Shown here: in pieces, positions 45,182 through 55,285 of the stretch
Position numbering within the stretch: the first letter of the stretch is position 1
Layout: each line of letters starts with the position of its first letter
Origin: Paraspadella gotoi
Lineage: Eukaryota; Chaetognatha
NCBI GenBank assembly: GCA_051294375.1
Contig: CM119265.1
Location: forward strand, 2,270,311-2,334,310
Length of the DNA stretch: 64,000 nucleotides
Reading direction: 5' to 3'
The notes under the pieces: model-generated
What the model was told of the DNA's origin: nothing
The model's database searches: none
What the model saw: only the letters and a program-made list of their open reading frames with translations
Made by a program: the position numbers and the translations under genes

Positions 45182-46365
45182 ATAGTTTTCTCGAGGGAAG
45201 GTGAGAGGCTAGGAGTGGAAGAAGTAGAGTTAACAATTTCATAAATTTTAGTTGTGGGTTTAGGTTAAGGGGGAGGACCACCAGTTGATTATACGATTTA
45301 CAATCTGTCGACTTATTGGCAGGCGTACCAAAACCGATAAGAGGTCCCTCTTTTTTTATTGAGTACTGTACCTATTTTTTCATTCTTTATTTGGTCTGTT
45401 TGATAAAGGATGCAACGGTCTCTTTTAGTCTTCCTTCTCTTCGATCTGTCTTTTAATCCTATCACGATCACTAACTTCTCGTCCAAGATTCTTAGTGCGT
45501 CGTCACGATCATCGCGATTCCGCGTCCTCGATCTTTTTTTTCGATCCCCAAATCCAATCTTGTTTGGTTGTCTTTCGTGGTCGTCTGTCCGTCGTCGTCG
45601 TCAGTTCTCTCATTATTCTGTCTGGCCCTGTCTTAGATTCACGAATCTCTCTTTTGTGACCCATCTATCACTGCGCGTTTAGTATCTCCAAATAAGGCAC
45701 TCGCCACGGATATTCCCGCCCCGTGTCACGTTCTACTCTTCAAAAAATCACCATCCTGTCACGGGTCGCGTTCCCGCAAAATTTCATGATTCAAATTCTC
45801 TTCGAAAGTCCGAATCGAGTCGATTTAGAATCTCAAAAATCGTCTCCCGCTCAAATGCTTCCCCCATTGCTCCTCCTTCTGCTCTCTCTTCTCTTCTCTC
45901 TTCTCTTCTCTCCTCTCTCTACTCTCTCTCTTTTTTCTCTCTCTCTCTCTCTCTCTTCTCTCTTCTCTCTCTCTCCCTCTGCCCACTTCCCTCCCCAAAA
46001 GTCCCATTATTTTTCCCAGAATCACCCATAAAAAATCCACAGATTCAGGAAAAAACCGGTTTGACCTGCGCGCGACAAATGTGAGGACGCGGATAACGCA
46101 TCCGATTAAGGAAAACCGTAGCGCCTGTCTCCACAATATCTATCTATAGACGGACGACGCTTGAAGAGAGGAACGGAGAAGCTGGGCGCTGTATATCGTT
46201 GATCTCGGGATTTCCAGTGTCGGAGTTCGTAGGGTGGGTTGGTTGGGTTGGTTCAGCTTGTTTCTTTGTATGGCTGGTTTGGTTGCGTATTTTTTATGTG
46301 GTAGATTCGGCTGGTTGGGTTTGGTTCAATTGATCTTTGGCTTGATATTTCATTTTGATTTGTAT
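45182..46365. other. No recognisable gene; CT array
   Basis: A CT array lies at about 45885-45978 and a GGTTGGGTTGG-type short tandem at 46228-46330. The 45410-45682 plus-strand frame has no motif. Confidence 0.4.
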
Positions 46366-46370
46366 AATTA

Positions 46371-46485
46371 TTTCATTCATTCATTCATTCTTCATTCATT
46401 CATTCATTCATACATTCGATTCATTCATCATCTCTCTCATTCATTCCTTCATTCATTATTCAATACATTCATTTATTTCTTCGTT
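46371..46485. repeat. (ATTC)n microsatellite
   Basis: Imperfect ATTC array. Confidence 0.85.
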
Positions 46486-46568
46486 CGTATCCCTTAATTC
46501 GATTTGATGTGATATTTTACAAATTGTGAGAACGCAGTGCTCAGGTCAAAGTTCAAGGTTGGGGTCTA

Positions 46569-47084
46569 GGAGCTCACAAAAAGAGGATCGACTCGCGTCT
46601 TTCGTGTCAGGGATATGGAAAAGGTCGCGTTAAAGGATCAAACCAGGAAACAGAAGCGAGAATTAAACAGGAAAAGGTTCCACCGCGACCTAGGACGGAG
46701 CGCTGACGTTTATGTTTTGATATTTTATTCGTTACTCAGCGCTGTTGTCGAGAGTTGGAAGAAAAGACGAGAGAGCGGAGAGAGACAGAGATGAGAGCGA
46801 GGAGAGAGGAGAGAGCATTCGAGAAGAGAGAGGAGATGAAGAAGATGGACTTTTTTAGATTTGTTTCCATTGTGGTGCCTGAGTTGTGCGAGAGAGAGAC
46901 GATAGATGAAGATGGCTTGAGGGCGTTAGTATTGGTTTGTTGTTTGTCATTGACAAAGACGCTCGCGCTGTTGTATAGAAAGCTCGGGAATAAATTCAAT
47001 TATAGTCGTTGTTTTCGTCGTCCGGGGTCGCGTCATCTCGGTAATCGTCGTCGGCAATGGTCGTCAGGTTGGCCGTTGGTTTGA
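46569..47084 (+). other. Overlapping open frames, unrecognised
   Basis: Two plus-strand frames overlap: one from about 46569 to 46793 (basic, with VALKDQTRKQKRELNRKR) and one from 46755 to 47084 (ELCERETIDEDGLRALVL). A minus-strand frame over 46736-46999 is equally open. The mixed composition is suggestive, but the strand conflict and absent splice signals prevent a gene call. Confidence 0.2.
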
Positions 47085-47212
47085 TCGTCTTCGTTGGTTT
47101 GTTCGTTCTATTGACCAAATTTAATTTTCTCAATAATCTAATTTTCTTAAAATTAAAAATTCCTTTTTAATTCCTTATTAATTTATTTCTATTAACGAAT
47201 TCCTATTTTTGA

Positions 47213-47438
47213 TCATGTTTGATTGGCCACGTTCCTTCGAACTGTCATCACATTCGGCTTCCATATTTCGCTGTCAGCTTGTCGTATCCAAGCCTCTGTG
47301 TCGTTGATCCGCGACCTCAGCTCACGTCTCTGCCTCCAACAATCTTCTCGTTTCGTCAGGTTCGTCGGTCGTCGTCGTCCGTCGTGCGGTCCGTCGTACG
47401 TGTACCCACCTCGCAGTAGTGTTCCGGTCTCGACATTC
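47213..47438 (-). CDS. Possible terminal exon, unrecognised
   Basis: After an AACACAAACAG acceptor-like site (no strong pyrimidine tract) the minus strand is open for 74 codons to a TGA at 47213-47215. It encodes a charged, non-repetitive stretch (CWRQRRELRSRINDTEAWI, then RQADSEIWKPNVMTVRRN). No ATG opens the frame early, so it would have to be an internal or last exon. The family is unknown; chance cannot be excluded. Confidence 0.25.
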
Positions 47439-47489
47439 CTGTTTGTGTTTGTTTGCGATCGACTCGTATAATGATTGATTTATAGGATA

Positions 47490-48075
47490 TCGCCAGAAGG
47501 CGCGAGTGAAAGAGGACGAGAAAGAGTATGATGATATAGAAGGCGCCGAGGAGCGAAGGAGAGGAGAAGGAAGAGAGAGAAGAGAAGAAAGAAAGAGAGA
47601 GAACGAGACAGAAAGAAGAGAGATGAGATAAAATAAAGCAAACGGGCCGGGTGCGCAGATATCGAAGGGACTTCGGAGGGATCTGTTGTGGCCCGTTCTG
47701 GGGGCGTGAAGAAGTGCGTGGGGGACAGGGATGGGCGGGGGGCTTTTTGAGATTGGGGTTTCCGCGGGCGGGGCTGCGGGGGGGGTTGGAAGAGAATGGG
47801 GTCCAGAAAGCGTGTGGGTCGCCGGGAGTTTCGGGGGCTTGAACGGCGGGCCGGAAGATCTCGATTCGATCCGTAACCTATTTTTATCTGCATATCTTTC
47901 CCGTCGTTTTCTTCGCCCACGTGTAAACCGCGATTTCCTCTGTGGCTGTCTCTCTCTCTCGTCTCTCTCTTTGTGTACTCTCTCTCTGCTCTCTCTCTCT
48001 CTGCTCTCTCTCCTCCTCTCTCGTGCTCTCTCTCTCTCTCTCTCTTCATCTCTCTCTTCTCTCTCTCCCTAATTC
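47490..48075. repeat. GA tract, G-rich island and CT tract
   Basis: GA-rich at 47500-47620, a very G-rich stretch at 47640-47860, and CT at 47945-48070. Pro-rich (minus) and Gly-rich (plus) frames over the island are compositional, although the minus-strand one also has a pyrimidine-rich CCCCCCGCAG before it. Confidence 0.6.
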
Positions 48076-48330
48076 TCTTTTCACTTTTTTTACTGTCTTC
48101 TCTTCCTAAACCAATTTGCAATTTGTACCCTTGATGTAATAAAAGACGATCCTCACCGAAAACCCAATCCCTTTTTCAATAAGGACATAATGTATTTAAG
48201 ATAAAATGTAGCTATTTTTGACAAATTACTTTAACTGTTTTTTCCACAAAAATGAGTACTGAGAACCAGTGAATTTCTAGACCGGCACACTGTTTCAACC
48301 AATCGGGCAGTCGTAGTGAATGAAAAAATT

Positions 48331-48367
48331 GGGAGAGACAGAGATGAGAGAGAGAGAGAGAGAGGAG

Positions 48368-48402
<35 letters not shown>

Positions 48403-49610
48403 ACCGAGAGAGAGAGAGAGAGAGAGAGAGAATAAGGAAAGACGAGATAGGATAAAAGGCCGGAAAGAAAGGAAAACGGATTCCCGGCGTCAGAACCCCA
48501 AAACCAAATCCAGATTTCCCCGTTTGAAGCAGAATCCATCCTATCAATTTGCCAGAGAGATAGCAGAAGAAGAAAGATAAGAAAAATAATGGGTGAGTGT
48601 AAAATGAAGAAGAGAGAAGAGAAAGTAAAGGAGAGGAAAGAAGAAAAGAAAAGGATAAAACGAAGAAGAAAGGCGAGTAAGGAGAATGGGCGGGAGAAGG
48701 GAAAAGAAGAGAAGGAAGGAAAAAAGGAGGGAGGCCCAGAGGAAGAGAACCCAGAGGCGAGAAGAAAGAGGGAAAGCCCGACAAACCAAGACCGAGAGAA
48801 GAGGAGAGAGGGAGAAGAGGTGGCGAGAGGAAAAAGAAGAGGGAGAGAAGGAGGGAAAGAGAGGGAGAAGGAGGAGAGAGAACCCAGATTGATAATTATT
48901 TTTAAGACAGAGGGAAGAATAATATAATATGAAATAGATTTAAGATATAGATAAAGAGAGAGGAGAAATTGGGATTCGAGAATAAGGGGGAGAGGAGAGA
49001 GAAAGAGAGGGGAGAAGGAGGAGAGAAAGGCTGGTAGGAAGATGAAGAGGAGCGACGGGAGACAGAGAGAGAAGAGATGAGGGACTAAGGAGAGACGAGA
49101 AAGAGAGGAAGGAGAGAGGAAGATGAGAGAGAGAAAGAATAAAGAGAGAAAAGATAGAGAGAGATGGGAGCGAAGAAATAGAAGAGAAGAACGAACAGGG
49201 GGAGGGCGAAGGGGAGAGAGTGAGGAAATAAGAGAAGGAAGAGGAAGAAAGGGAGAAAGAGAAGAAGAGAGAGAGAGAGAAGAGAGGAAGAGAGAGAAGA
49301 GAAGAGGATGGAGAGATGGATGAGATAAGAGAGAAAATACATGTTGAAGAGAGAGAGAGAACAAAGAGGAGGAGAATGAGGAAGGAAAGAGCCAAAGAAT
49401 GAGGAAAGAGACACGGGCCGGCAAAATGCCAAAGAGACAGAGAGACGAGAGAAAAGAGATGAGAGAGGATAAAGAAGGGAGAAAGAATTTGTGTAAAGGA
49501 GAGGAGTGCGAGCGAAAGAGAGAGAGAAGAAAGAGAGAGGAAATGAGAGACGAAGAGGGAAAGAGATAGAAGAGAGACCGAGAAGAGAAGAAGAGAGAAG
49601 AAGGAGTAGA
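48331..49610. repeat. 1.3-kb purine-rich region
   Basis: A GA array at 48331-48433 is followed by about 1 kb (48585-49605) of imperfect GA/GAA/GGA sequence. The 462-codon minus-strand frame is a Ser/Leu/Phe shadow of this purine tract, not a gene. Confidence 0.85.
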
Positions 49611-49614
49611 GACG

Positions 49615-50000
49615 ACCAAACACGCGCATCGGCGGGGTGGAGAGAGTATTTATCGATTCTGAGACAGATGGAGAAAAATCCCGGTTCACGCCCAAATTCT
49701 CCAGTTGTTTGTCCTCTAGGTCTCATTCTGTCTTTGCCTATCCCGTCATTTGTCATTCTGTCTTTTCATGTTCTCATTGCTTTGTTTCCTTTCTCCGTCA
49801 TGGTTTGTTGTTCATTCATTGATGCCTTTGTCCATTTGTCTTCTGTCCTTCCCGTCGATTTCGTGATTCCGTTCCTTTGTCTCATTTGTTCTATATGTCC
49901 TGTTCCCGTTCATTTTTGTCATTTCTGTCCTTTTTTTCATTTTTGTCATTTTGTATGAAAGATTTTTTTTATCTTCGTTCTGTGTTTCTCCATTACTAAA
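49615..50000 (-). mobile_element. Minisatellite-bearing repeat element, copy 3 (short)
   Basis: Same order as 51390-53420: CGACCAA.CACGCGCATCGG, AGAGAGTATT, CCGGTTCACGC and AATTCTCCAGTTGTT, then only a few decayed 46-bp units. It is joined at its left side to the GA tract. Confidence 0.8.
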
Positions 50001-50137
50001 TCAAAGTTGGTCAAAAATTCTTTCGTTTTGATTAAATCATTCATCAGTTTTTTTCGTGCAATAGTATGATGCTNNNNNNNNNNNNNNNNNNNNNNNNNGA
50101 AATACGAAGAGAAAAGGAAAGGAGATATGGAGAGAGA

Positions 50138-50146
50138 AACAGAGAT

Positions 50147-50202
<56 letters not shown>
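50138..50202. repeat. (GA)n microsatellite
   Basis: About 65 bases of GA shortly after a 25-N gap. Confidence 0.95.
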
Positions 50203-50205
<3 letters not shown>

Positions 50206-50396
50206 TTGAATCGAAAATCAAAATTAAATCCAAAACTGTTTTATTTTAATTTCCCCTTATCATTTCGTCAACAAACACGAGATTAAAAGAGAGACAATCG
50301 TTTTCTGCCATCTACCGGGGGAAAAAAAGTTGGTTTAGATTCGCCGTCGCGAATTAATTTCGATGATTAATTCTCTGCTTGTTATTTTTTTTAAGG

Positions 50397-50440
50397 ATCG
50401 ATGTGACGACGAGAGAATTCGCCCGCGGATCAATAGGACC

Positions 50441-50471
<31 letters not shown>

Positions 50472-50562
50472 TGGTTAAATCAACTAACAACAACAACAGC
50501 GACACCAAACGGTCGCTCCAGCAAAACCTCGCTCCACATCGCCGCTCCTATAATAGATGAAA
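50397..50562 (+). CDS. Possible exon with poly-Thr, unrecognised
   Basis: An acceptor-like TTATTTTTTTTAAG precedes an open frame of about 54 codons ending in a TGA near 50560: a charged start (DRCDDERIRPRINR), poly-Thr from an ACG array (about 50441-50470), then a polar tail (SDTKRSLQQNLAPHRRS). The layout resembles the TMEM106-like last exon (unique, poly-Thr, polar tail), but no family is recognised. Confidence 0.25.
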
Positions 50563-50934
50563 TATATTTCCGTACTAAAAAAAAATTCTTCGCTTCGTCG
50601 ACGGAAAGAAAATGAAAAAATAATTCGAAGAATTAAATCTTTCTAATTTTTAACAATATTGGATTTTAATCTCGCGACTAAAAAAAAAACAATTATAAAA
50701 TTGGATAAAATTATGGTCGAGGACGATGACTAACGACATCTAACGATTGTTTAAATTTACAAAAAAAACCTGATTATTAAAACGTTAAAACGTTTGTTTT
50801 AACGGGAACAAAACGAAAGAAAAAAAAACATATTTTTTTGGAAGTTAATTATAATTCGAATCATTANNNNNNNNNNNNNNNNNNNNNNNNNGGTTATCGA
50901 AAAAAAAACAGCCTACTTAACTTCTGGACCTGAT

Positions 50935-51385
50935 CTCTCTCATTCTCTCTCTCTCTCTCTCTTTCTCTCTTTTTCTATCTGTCTCTCTCTCTCTCTCTCT
51001 ATCTCTTCTCTCTCTCTCTATCTCTTTCCTTTGTCTTGTATTTCATTTTCACCAAAGAGAAAAAAACATTTCCAAATCCTTTTCGTTTCACAGGGCGATC
51101 GGAACAGAGGACAGCAGAGAGAGAGAGAGAGAGAGAGAGACGAGAGAGAGAGGAGAGGAGAAGAGAGAGAGAGAGAGAGGAGAGAAAAAAAAGAGGAGAG
51201 AGAGGAAGAAGAAGAGGAGAGAGAGAGAGAGGAGAAAGAAGAGAGATGAGGGAGAGAGAGGAGAGAGAGAGAGAGATAGAGGAGAGAGAGAGGGGAAAGA
51301 GAGAGAGAGAGAGAGAGAGGGAAGAGAGAGAAGCGAGGAGAGAGAGAGATGGGGGGAAAGGAGAGAGGAGAGAGAGAGAGTAGAG
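50935..51385. repeat. (CT)n ... (GA)n inverted microsatellite pair
   Basis: CT at about 50937-51027 and imperfect GA at 51112-51385 surround 80 bases of unique sequence. The corresponding site in the second copy (about 53930-54045) has only a CT array. Confidence 0.9.
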
Positions 51386-51389
51386 AGAG

Positions 51390-53420
51390 AACGACCAACA
51401 CGCGCATCGGGGGAGAGAGTATTATCGTTGAGCATAGAGAATCCGGTTCACGCAATTTCTCAGTTGTTGTTCCTCTTCTCCATTTGTTCTTTGTCCTTCC
51501 CGTCTTTGTAGGTCTGTCCTCTGTCTTATTGTGTCTTTTCCTTTCCGTCTTTGTCATTCATCCTTTGTCTATGTTGTCTTTGTCCTTCGCACGTCATTTG
51601 TCATTCCATCCTTTGTCTCATTTGTCTTTGTCTTCCCGTAAGTTGTTTCCATCTTTGTTCTCATTTGTCTGTTGTCCTTCCCGTTATTTGTCTTCCAATC
51701 CTTTGTTATTTGTCTCTTCCTTCCCTCTGTTCATTCCATCCTTTGTCTCATTTGGTCTTTGTCCTTCCGTTCATTTGTCCTTCCGTCCTTTGTCGCATTT
51801 GTCTTGTTGTCCTCTCCCGTCATCGAGTCCTTGTCCTTCTGTCTCATTTGTCTTTGTCCTTCCCGCATTTAGTTATTCCATCGTTTTGCTCTCATTTGTC
51901 TTTGTCCTTTCCGCATTTGTCATTCCATCCTTGTCTCATTTGTCTTTGTCTCTTCCCGTCTTTGTCATTCCGTCCTTTGTTCATTTGTCTTTGTCCTTCC
52001 CGTCATTTGTCATTCTGTCCTTTTTTCTCATTTGTCTTTGTCCTTCTATTTGTCATTCCTCCTTTGTGCTCATTTGTCTTTGTCCTTCCGTATTTGTCTT
52101 CGTCCTTGTCTCATTTTGTCTTTGTCCTTCCCGTCATGTTGTCATTCGTGTCTCTGGTCTCATTGTCCTTTTGTCCTTCCCGTCATTGTCATTCCATCTT
52201 TGTCTCATTTGTCTTTGTCCTCCCGTCATTTGTCTTCCATTCCTGTTTGTTCATTTGTCTTTGTCCTTCCCGTATTTTGTCATTCCATCCTTTGTTCATT
52301 TGTCTTGTGTCCCTTTCGTCATTTTGTCATTCCATTCCTTTGGCTCATTTGTCTTGTCCTTCCGTCATGTTATTTCTGTCTGTTTGTTTCATTTTGTCTT
52401 TGTCCTTCCGTCATTTGTCATGTCCGTCCTTTTTTCATTTGTCTTTGTCCTTCCCGTCATTGTCATTCCGCCTTCTTCTCATTTGTCTTTGTCCTTCCCG
52501 TATGTGTCATTCTGTCCTTCGTGTTCTCTTTGCTTTGTCCTTCCGTCATTTGTTCACTCTGTTCTTTGTCTCATTTGTCTTTGTTCTTCCCGTCATGTGT
52601 CATTCGTCCTTTGTATCATTTGTCTTGTCCTGTCCTATGTTCATTCTTGTCTTTGTCTCATTGTCTTTGTCCTTCCCCGTCATGTGTCACGGCTGTCCTT
52701 TGTCTATTTGTCTTTGTCCTTACGTCATTTGTCTTCCGTCCTATTGCTCATTGTCTTTTGTCCTCCGTCATGTCTCATCTGTCCTTTGATTCTCATGTTG
52801 TCTTATTGTCCTTCCCGTCAGTGTTCATTCTGTCCTTTGTCTCTTTGTCTTTGTCTTCCCGTCATGTGTCACTCTGTCCTTTGTCTATTTTGTCTGCTTC
52901 CGTCATTTGTTCCGTCCTTTGTCGTCATTTGTCTTTGTCCTTCCGTCATTTTCTTCCATCCTTTGTCTCATTGTTTTGTCCGTTCCCTCATGTGTCTTCT
53001 GTCCTTTGTCTCATTTGTCTTTGTCTTCCCGTCATTTGTCATTCCTCGTTTGTCTCATTTGTCTTTGTCCGTCCCGTCATGCATTTGTCCTTTGTCTCAG
53101 TTGTCTTTGTCCTTCCGTCATTTTTCATTCCCATTCCTTTGTCTCATTTGTCTTTGTCCTTCCCAGTCATTTGTCATTTCGTCCTTTGTCTCATTTGTCT
53201 TTTCCCTTCCGTCATTTGTATTCTGTCCTTTTTTTTCATTTGTCATTTTGTAAATTTTTTTACTTCGTTCTGGTTTCTCATTCTATCTCAATTGTCACTT
53301 CTTCTTTGATTAATCAGTTCATCATTTACTCAATATATGTCAAATTTGTTCGTTCGGCTCATAATTGTATATTTTTTCTCATTTCATTGCGACTGTTTTT
53401 TTTTTCTTTATCTTCTTAGT
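51390..53420 (-). mobile_element. Minisatellite-bearing repeat element, copy 4 (expanded)
   Basis: Reverse complement of the element at about 30810-31268: the CGACCAACACGCGCATCGGG edge beside GA, CCGGTTCACGCAATTTCTC, the 46-bp array, then TTAATCAGTTCATCATTTAC, GTTCGTTCGGCTCATAAT and TTTCATTGCGACTG. It appears as an insertion when the two bestrophin 5-prime copies are compared. No transposase, TIRs or clear target-site duplication is seen. Confidence 0.75.
51463..53245. repeat. 46-bp minisatellite, about 39 units
   Basis: Unit TCATTTGTCTTTGTCCTTCC/CGTCATTTGTCATTCCGTCC/TTTGTC with many one-base indels. Each unit is two related halves of about 22 and 24 bases that both start TCATTTGTC. The 634-codon Phe/Val/Leu/Ser frame and its overlapping relatives are shadows of this array. 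Confidence 0.95.
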
Positions 53421-53508
53421 CTAATATCTATCCCCTTTCCCCCGCCACCTAAACGCCCACCTTCCCACCAACCCAAACCCACCTAAAACCACCCAAAACC
53501 CACCCACG

Positions 53509-53639
53509 ATGACGGTGACCTACGTCAACGAACTTTCAACTTCGCAATTCGGGGTTTTGTGGAAATTGATTTTCCGGTGGCGAGCGAGCGTTTATAAGTT
53601 GGTCTGGAGAGAACTCGTCATTTACTGCATCGTTTACGG
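53509..53639 (+). CDS. Bestrophin, first coding exon (copy 1)
   Basis: ATG at 53509; 43 codons plus two bases, then donor CGG|GTAAGA. The product starts MTVTYVNEL and continues with WKLIFRWRASVYKLVW and RELVIYCIVYG. This aligns without gaps to the N-terminus of animal bestrophins: MT-[IV]-TY at 1-5, W24-R25, S27, Y29-K30-L31, E35. The exon ends in the same phase (two bases over) as the first coding exon of human BEST1. Bestrophins are pentameric plasma-membrane calcium-activated chloride channels; this exon covers the N-terminal helix and the start of the first transmembrane helix. No later exon is found to the window end, so intron 1 would exceed 9.6 kb or the rest lies elsewhere. Confidence 0.88.
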
Positions 53640-53678
53640 GTAAGAGGTTGTTGNNNNNNNNNNNNNNNNNNNNNNNNN

Positions 53679-53986
53679 TAAAAAATTATGGTCAGAGGAA
53701 CGATGACTAACGAACATTACTAAACCGATTGTTTAAATTTACAAAAAAAACCTGATTGCTATCAGACTGCTTCGCTTACACAAGCATCAATTAAAACGTT
53801 AAAAACCGTTTTGTTTACGGCGCAACAAAACGAAAGAAAAAAAAACATATTTTTTAGGAAGTTAATATATAATTCGAATCATTAATCGAAAAAAAAATCA
53901 GGCAACTTAACTTTCTGGAAACCTGAGACTCTCTCTCATTCTCTCTCCTCCATCTCTTTCTCTACTCTCTCTCTCCTCCTCTCTCG

Positions 53987-54039
<53 letters not shown>

Positions 54040-54356
54040 CCCACATCAAACTTCAACCAATCCTCCCGACTTCACCTCAAACCTCTTCTAATATCTACCC
54101 CTTTCCCCGCCCACCTAACGACGCCCACCTTCCCAACCAAACCACAAAACCCACCTAAAACCACCCAAAAACCCAAACCACGCATGACGGTGAACCTACG
54201 TACAAACGAACTTTCCAAACTTCGCAAATTCGGAGACGGTTTCAATATGTGGAAATTGATTTTCCGGCTGGCGAATAGGCGAAGCGTTTTATAAGTTGGT
54301 CTGGAGAGAACTCGTCATCGTCATTTACTGCATCGTTTACGGGTAAGAGGTTGTTG
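53679..54356 (+). other. Bestrophin 5-prime region, second copy without insertion
   Basis: Repeats 50690-50945 plus 53424-53653 with many one-base insertions, mostly in short homopolymers. A GACTGCTTCGCTTACACAAG-containing stretch at about 53763 is extra in this copy. Confidence 0.8.
54184..54342 (+). pseudogene. Bestrophin first coding exon (copy 2, frameshifted)
   Basis: Second copy of the 53509-53639 exon, 28 bases longer through scattered insertions (GTGAACC for GTGACC, GAGACGGTTTCAATAT in place of GGGTTT, TCGTCATCGTCATT for TCGTCATT) that break the frame and introduce stops. The start ATG, the TGGAAATTGATTTTCCGG core and the donor CGG|GTAAGAGG are intact. Because the insertions look like long-read errors or haplotype differences, it may not be a true pseudogene; either copy could be the better version at any given base. 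Confidence 0.7.
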
Positions 54357-54377
54357 TTGTTGTTGTTGTTGTTGTTG
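54346..54377. repeat. (GTT)n array at the bestrophin splice donor
   Basis: About nine GTT units starting within six bases of the GTAAGAGG donor. In copy 1 the array is cut off after two units by the 25-N gap. Confidence 0.95.
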
Positions 54378-54544
54378 TCCCTGTCGTACCCCACCCAATG
54401 GAAATTTCCCTTGCCCTCTAGCGAACGAAACGAAAAACAAACAAAACAAAAAACGTAAACAAAAATCCATTTCTGTTAATTCCTGAACGTATTCACAACT
54501 TTGTTTCCAAACCCATAAACCCAATCCGAAATCACGAGCCTTCA

Positions 54545-54925
54545 TCCTGGGGATAGGATACTTAGTGGGCTGAAGACGTCTATCACTATCTTCGGTGCCC
54601 TCTCTTGCAGCCATGGAACGGGTCATGGAACGGGTCATGGAACGGGTCATGGAACGGGTCATGGAACGGGTCCTGGGCTTGGATCCAGAGTTGAGGGTTT
54701 TCCACGTCCCCAAGGGGGTTTACTGTCCTGGAGCTTCCCGAAGGTTGGGGATAATTGGGTACCATTGGGGATTATTCATGGGGGATCATAGGGGATCATG
54801 GGGGGTCGTGGATCATCCCGGTACCTGATGGTCATGATCTGACGATATTACTCAATGAGCCACAGGATCATGACTGAAGGGTACAAGCTTATAGGCGGAG
54901 AGAACCGAAACCCTAAGTTCCTAAC
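54545..54925 (-). mobile_element. SINE-like dispersed repeat, family S (copy 2)
   Basis: Related over its length to about 8880-9150, with a five-copy 12-bp expansion (54613-54672, ATGGAACGGGTC) where copy 1 has one unit. The pol III B box of copy 1 has been lost here. It is followed by a short CCCTAA-type stretch to about 54940. Lies inside bestrophin intron 1. Confidence 0.65.
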
Positions 54926-54963
54926 CCTAACCTAACGTACATACTAACTTTATTATGAATTTA

Positions 54964-55285
54964 ATATAAGTTTTATGCCTCATTGTTGTTGTTGTTGTCG
55001 TCCTTTTTTAGTCTTCGCTAATATCGTCGTTCTAGTTTTCTTCGTCATCGTCGTTTGTCGTCATCATCGTCTTTTTCTCTGTCATTCCTTTAGTCGTTGT
55101 CATCGTCGTCGTCATTGTCGTCGTCGTTGTCGTTGCCGTTGTTGTTTCAACGAAAAACTCATTAAAAGTTTTGACGGTTGGTCTGTCTGTCCGTCTGTCT
55201 GTCTGTCTGTCTGTCGGTTCGTCAGTTTTTTTTGTCCGTCGCCTTCACGGCTGGTTCTTGTAGACTAACATTTTTTTCTTTTTTT
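54964..55285. repeat. GTT/CGT arrays and (CTGT)n array before a gap
   Basis: GTT at 54982-54998, CGT-rich sequence at 55020-55150 and CTGT at about 55180-55215, up to the 504-N gap at 55286-55789. Confidence 0.85.

Larger units (their letters stand above)
50690..53653 (+). other. Bestrophin 5-prime region, haplotype with insertion
   Basis: Unique sequence at 50690-50945 and 53424-53653 is repeated, in the same order, at 53679-53945 and 54085-54356, where only about 140 bases separate the two parts instead of about 2.5 kb. The simplest reading is two versions of one locus placed end to end around the 25-N gap at 53654-53678. Confidence 0.8.

Noticed and set aside
47480-48121. A 213-codon minus-strand frame
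   Set aside because: It is made from flanking GA/CT arrays and a C-rich block, with no recognised domain or splice context.
48231-49619. A 462-codon minus-strand open frame rich in Ser, Leu and Phe
   Set aside because: It is the complement of a purine-only tract; T/C-only codons cannot form stops, so openness carries no information.
51349-53253. A 634-codon plus-strand open frame with overlapping frames of over 400 codons
   Set aside because: It is the translation of a 46-bp minisatellite. All frames are open because the unit lacks stops, and one-base indels shift frames without ending them.
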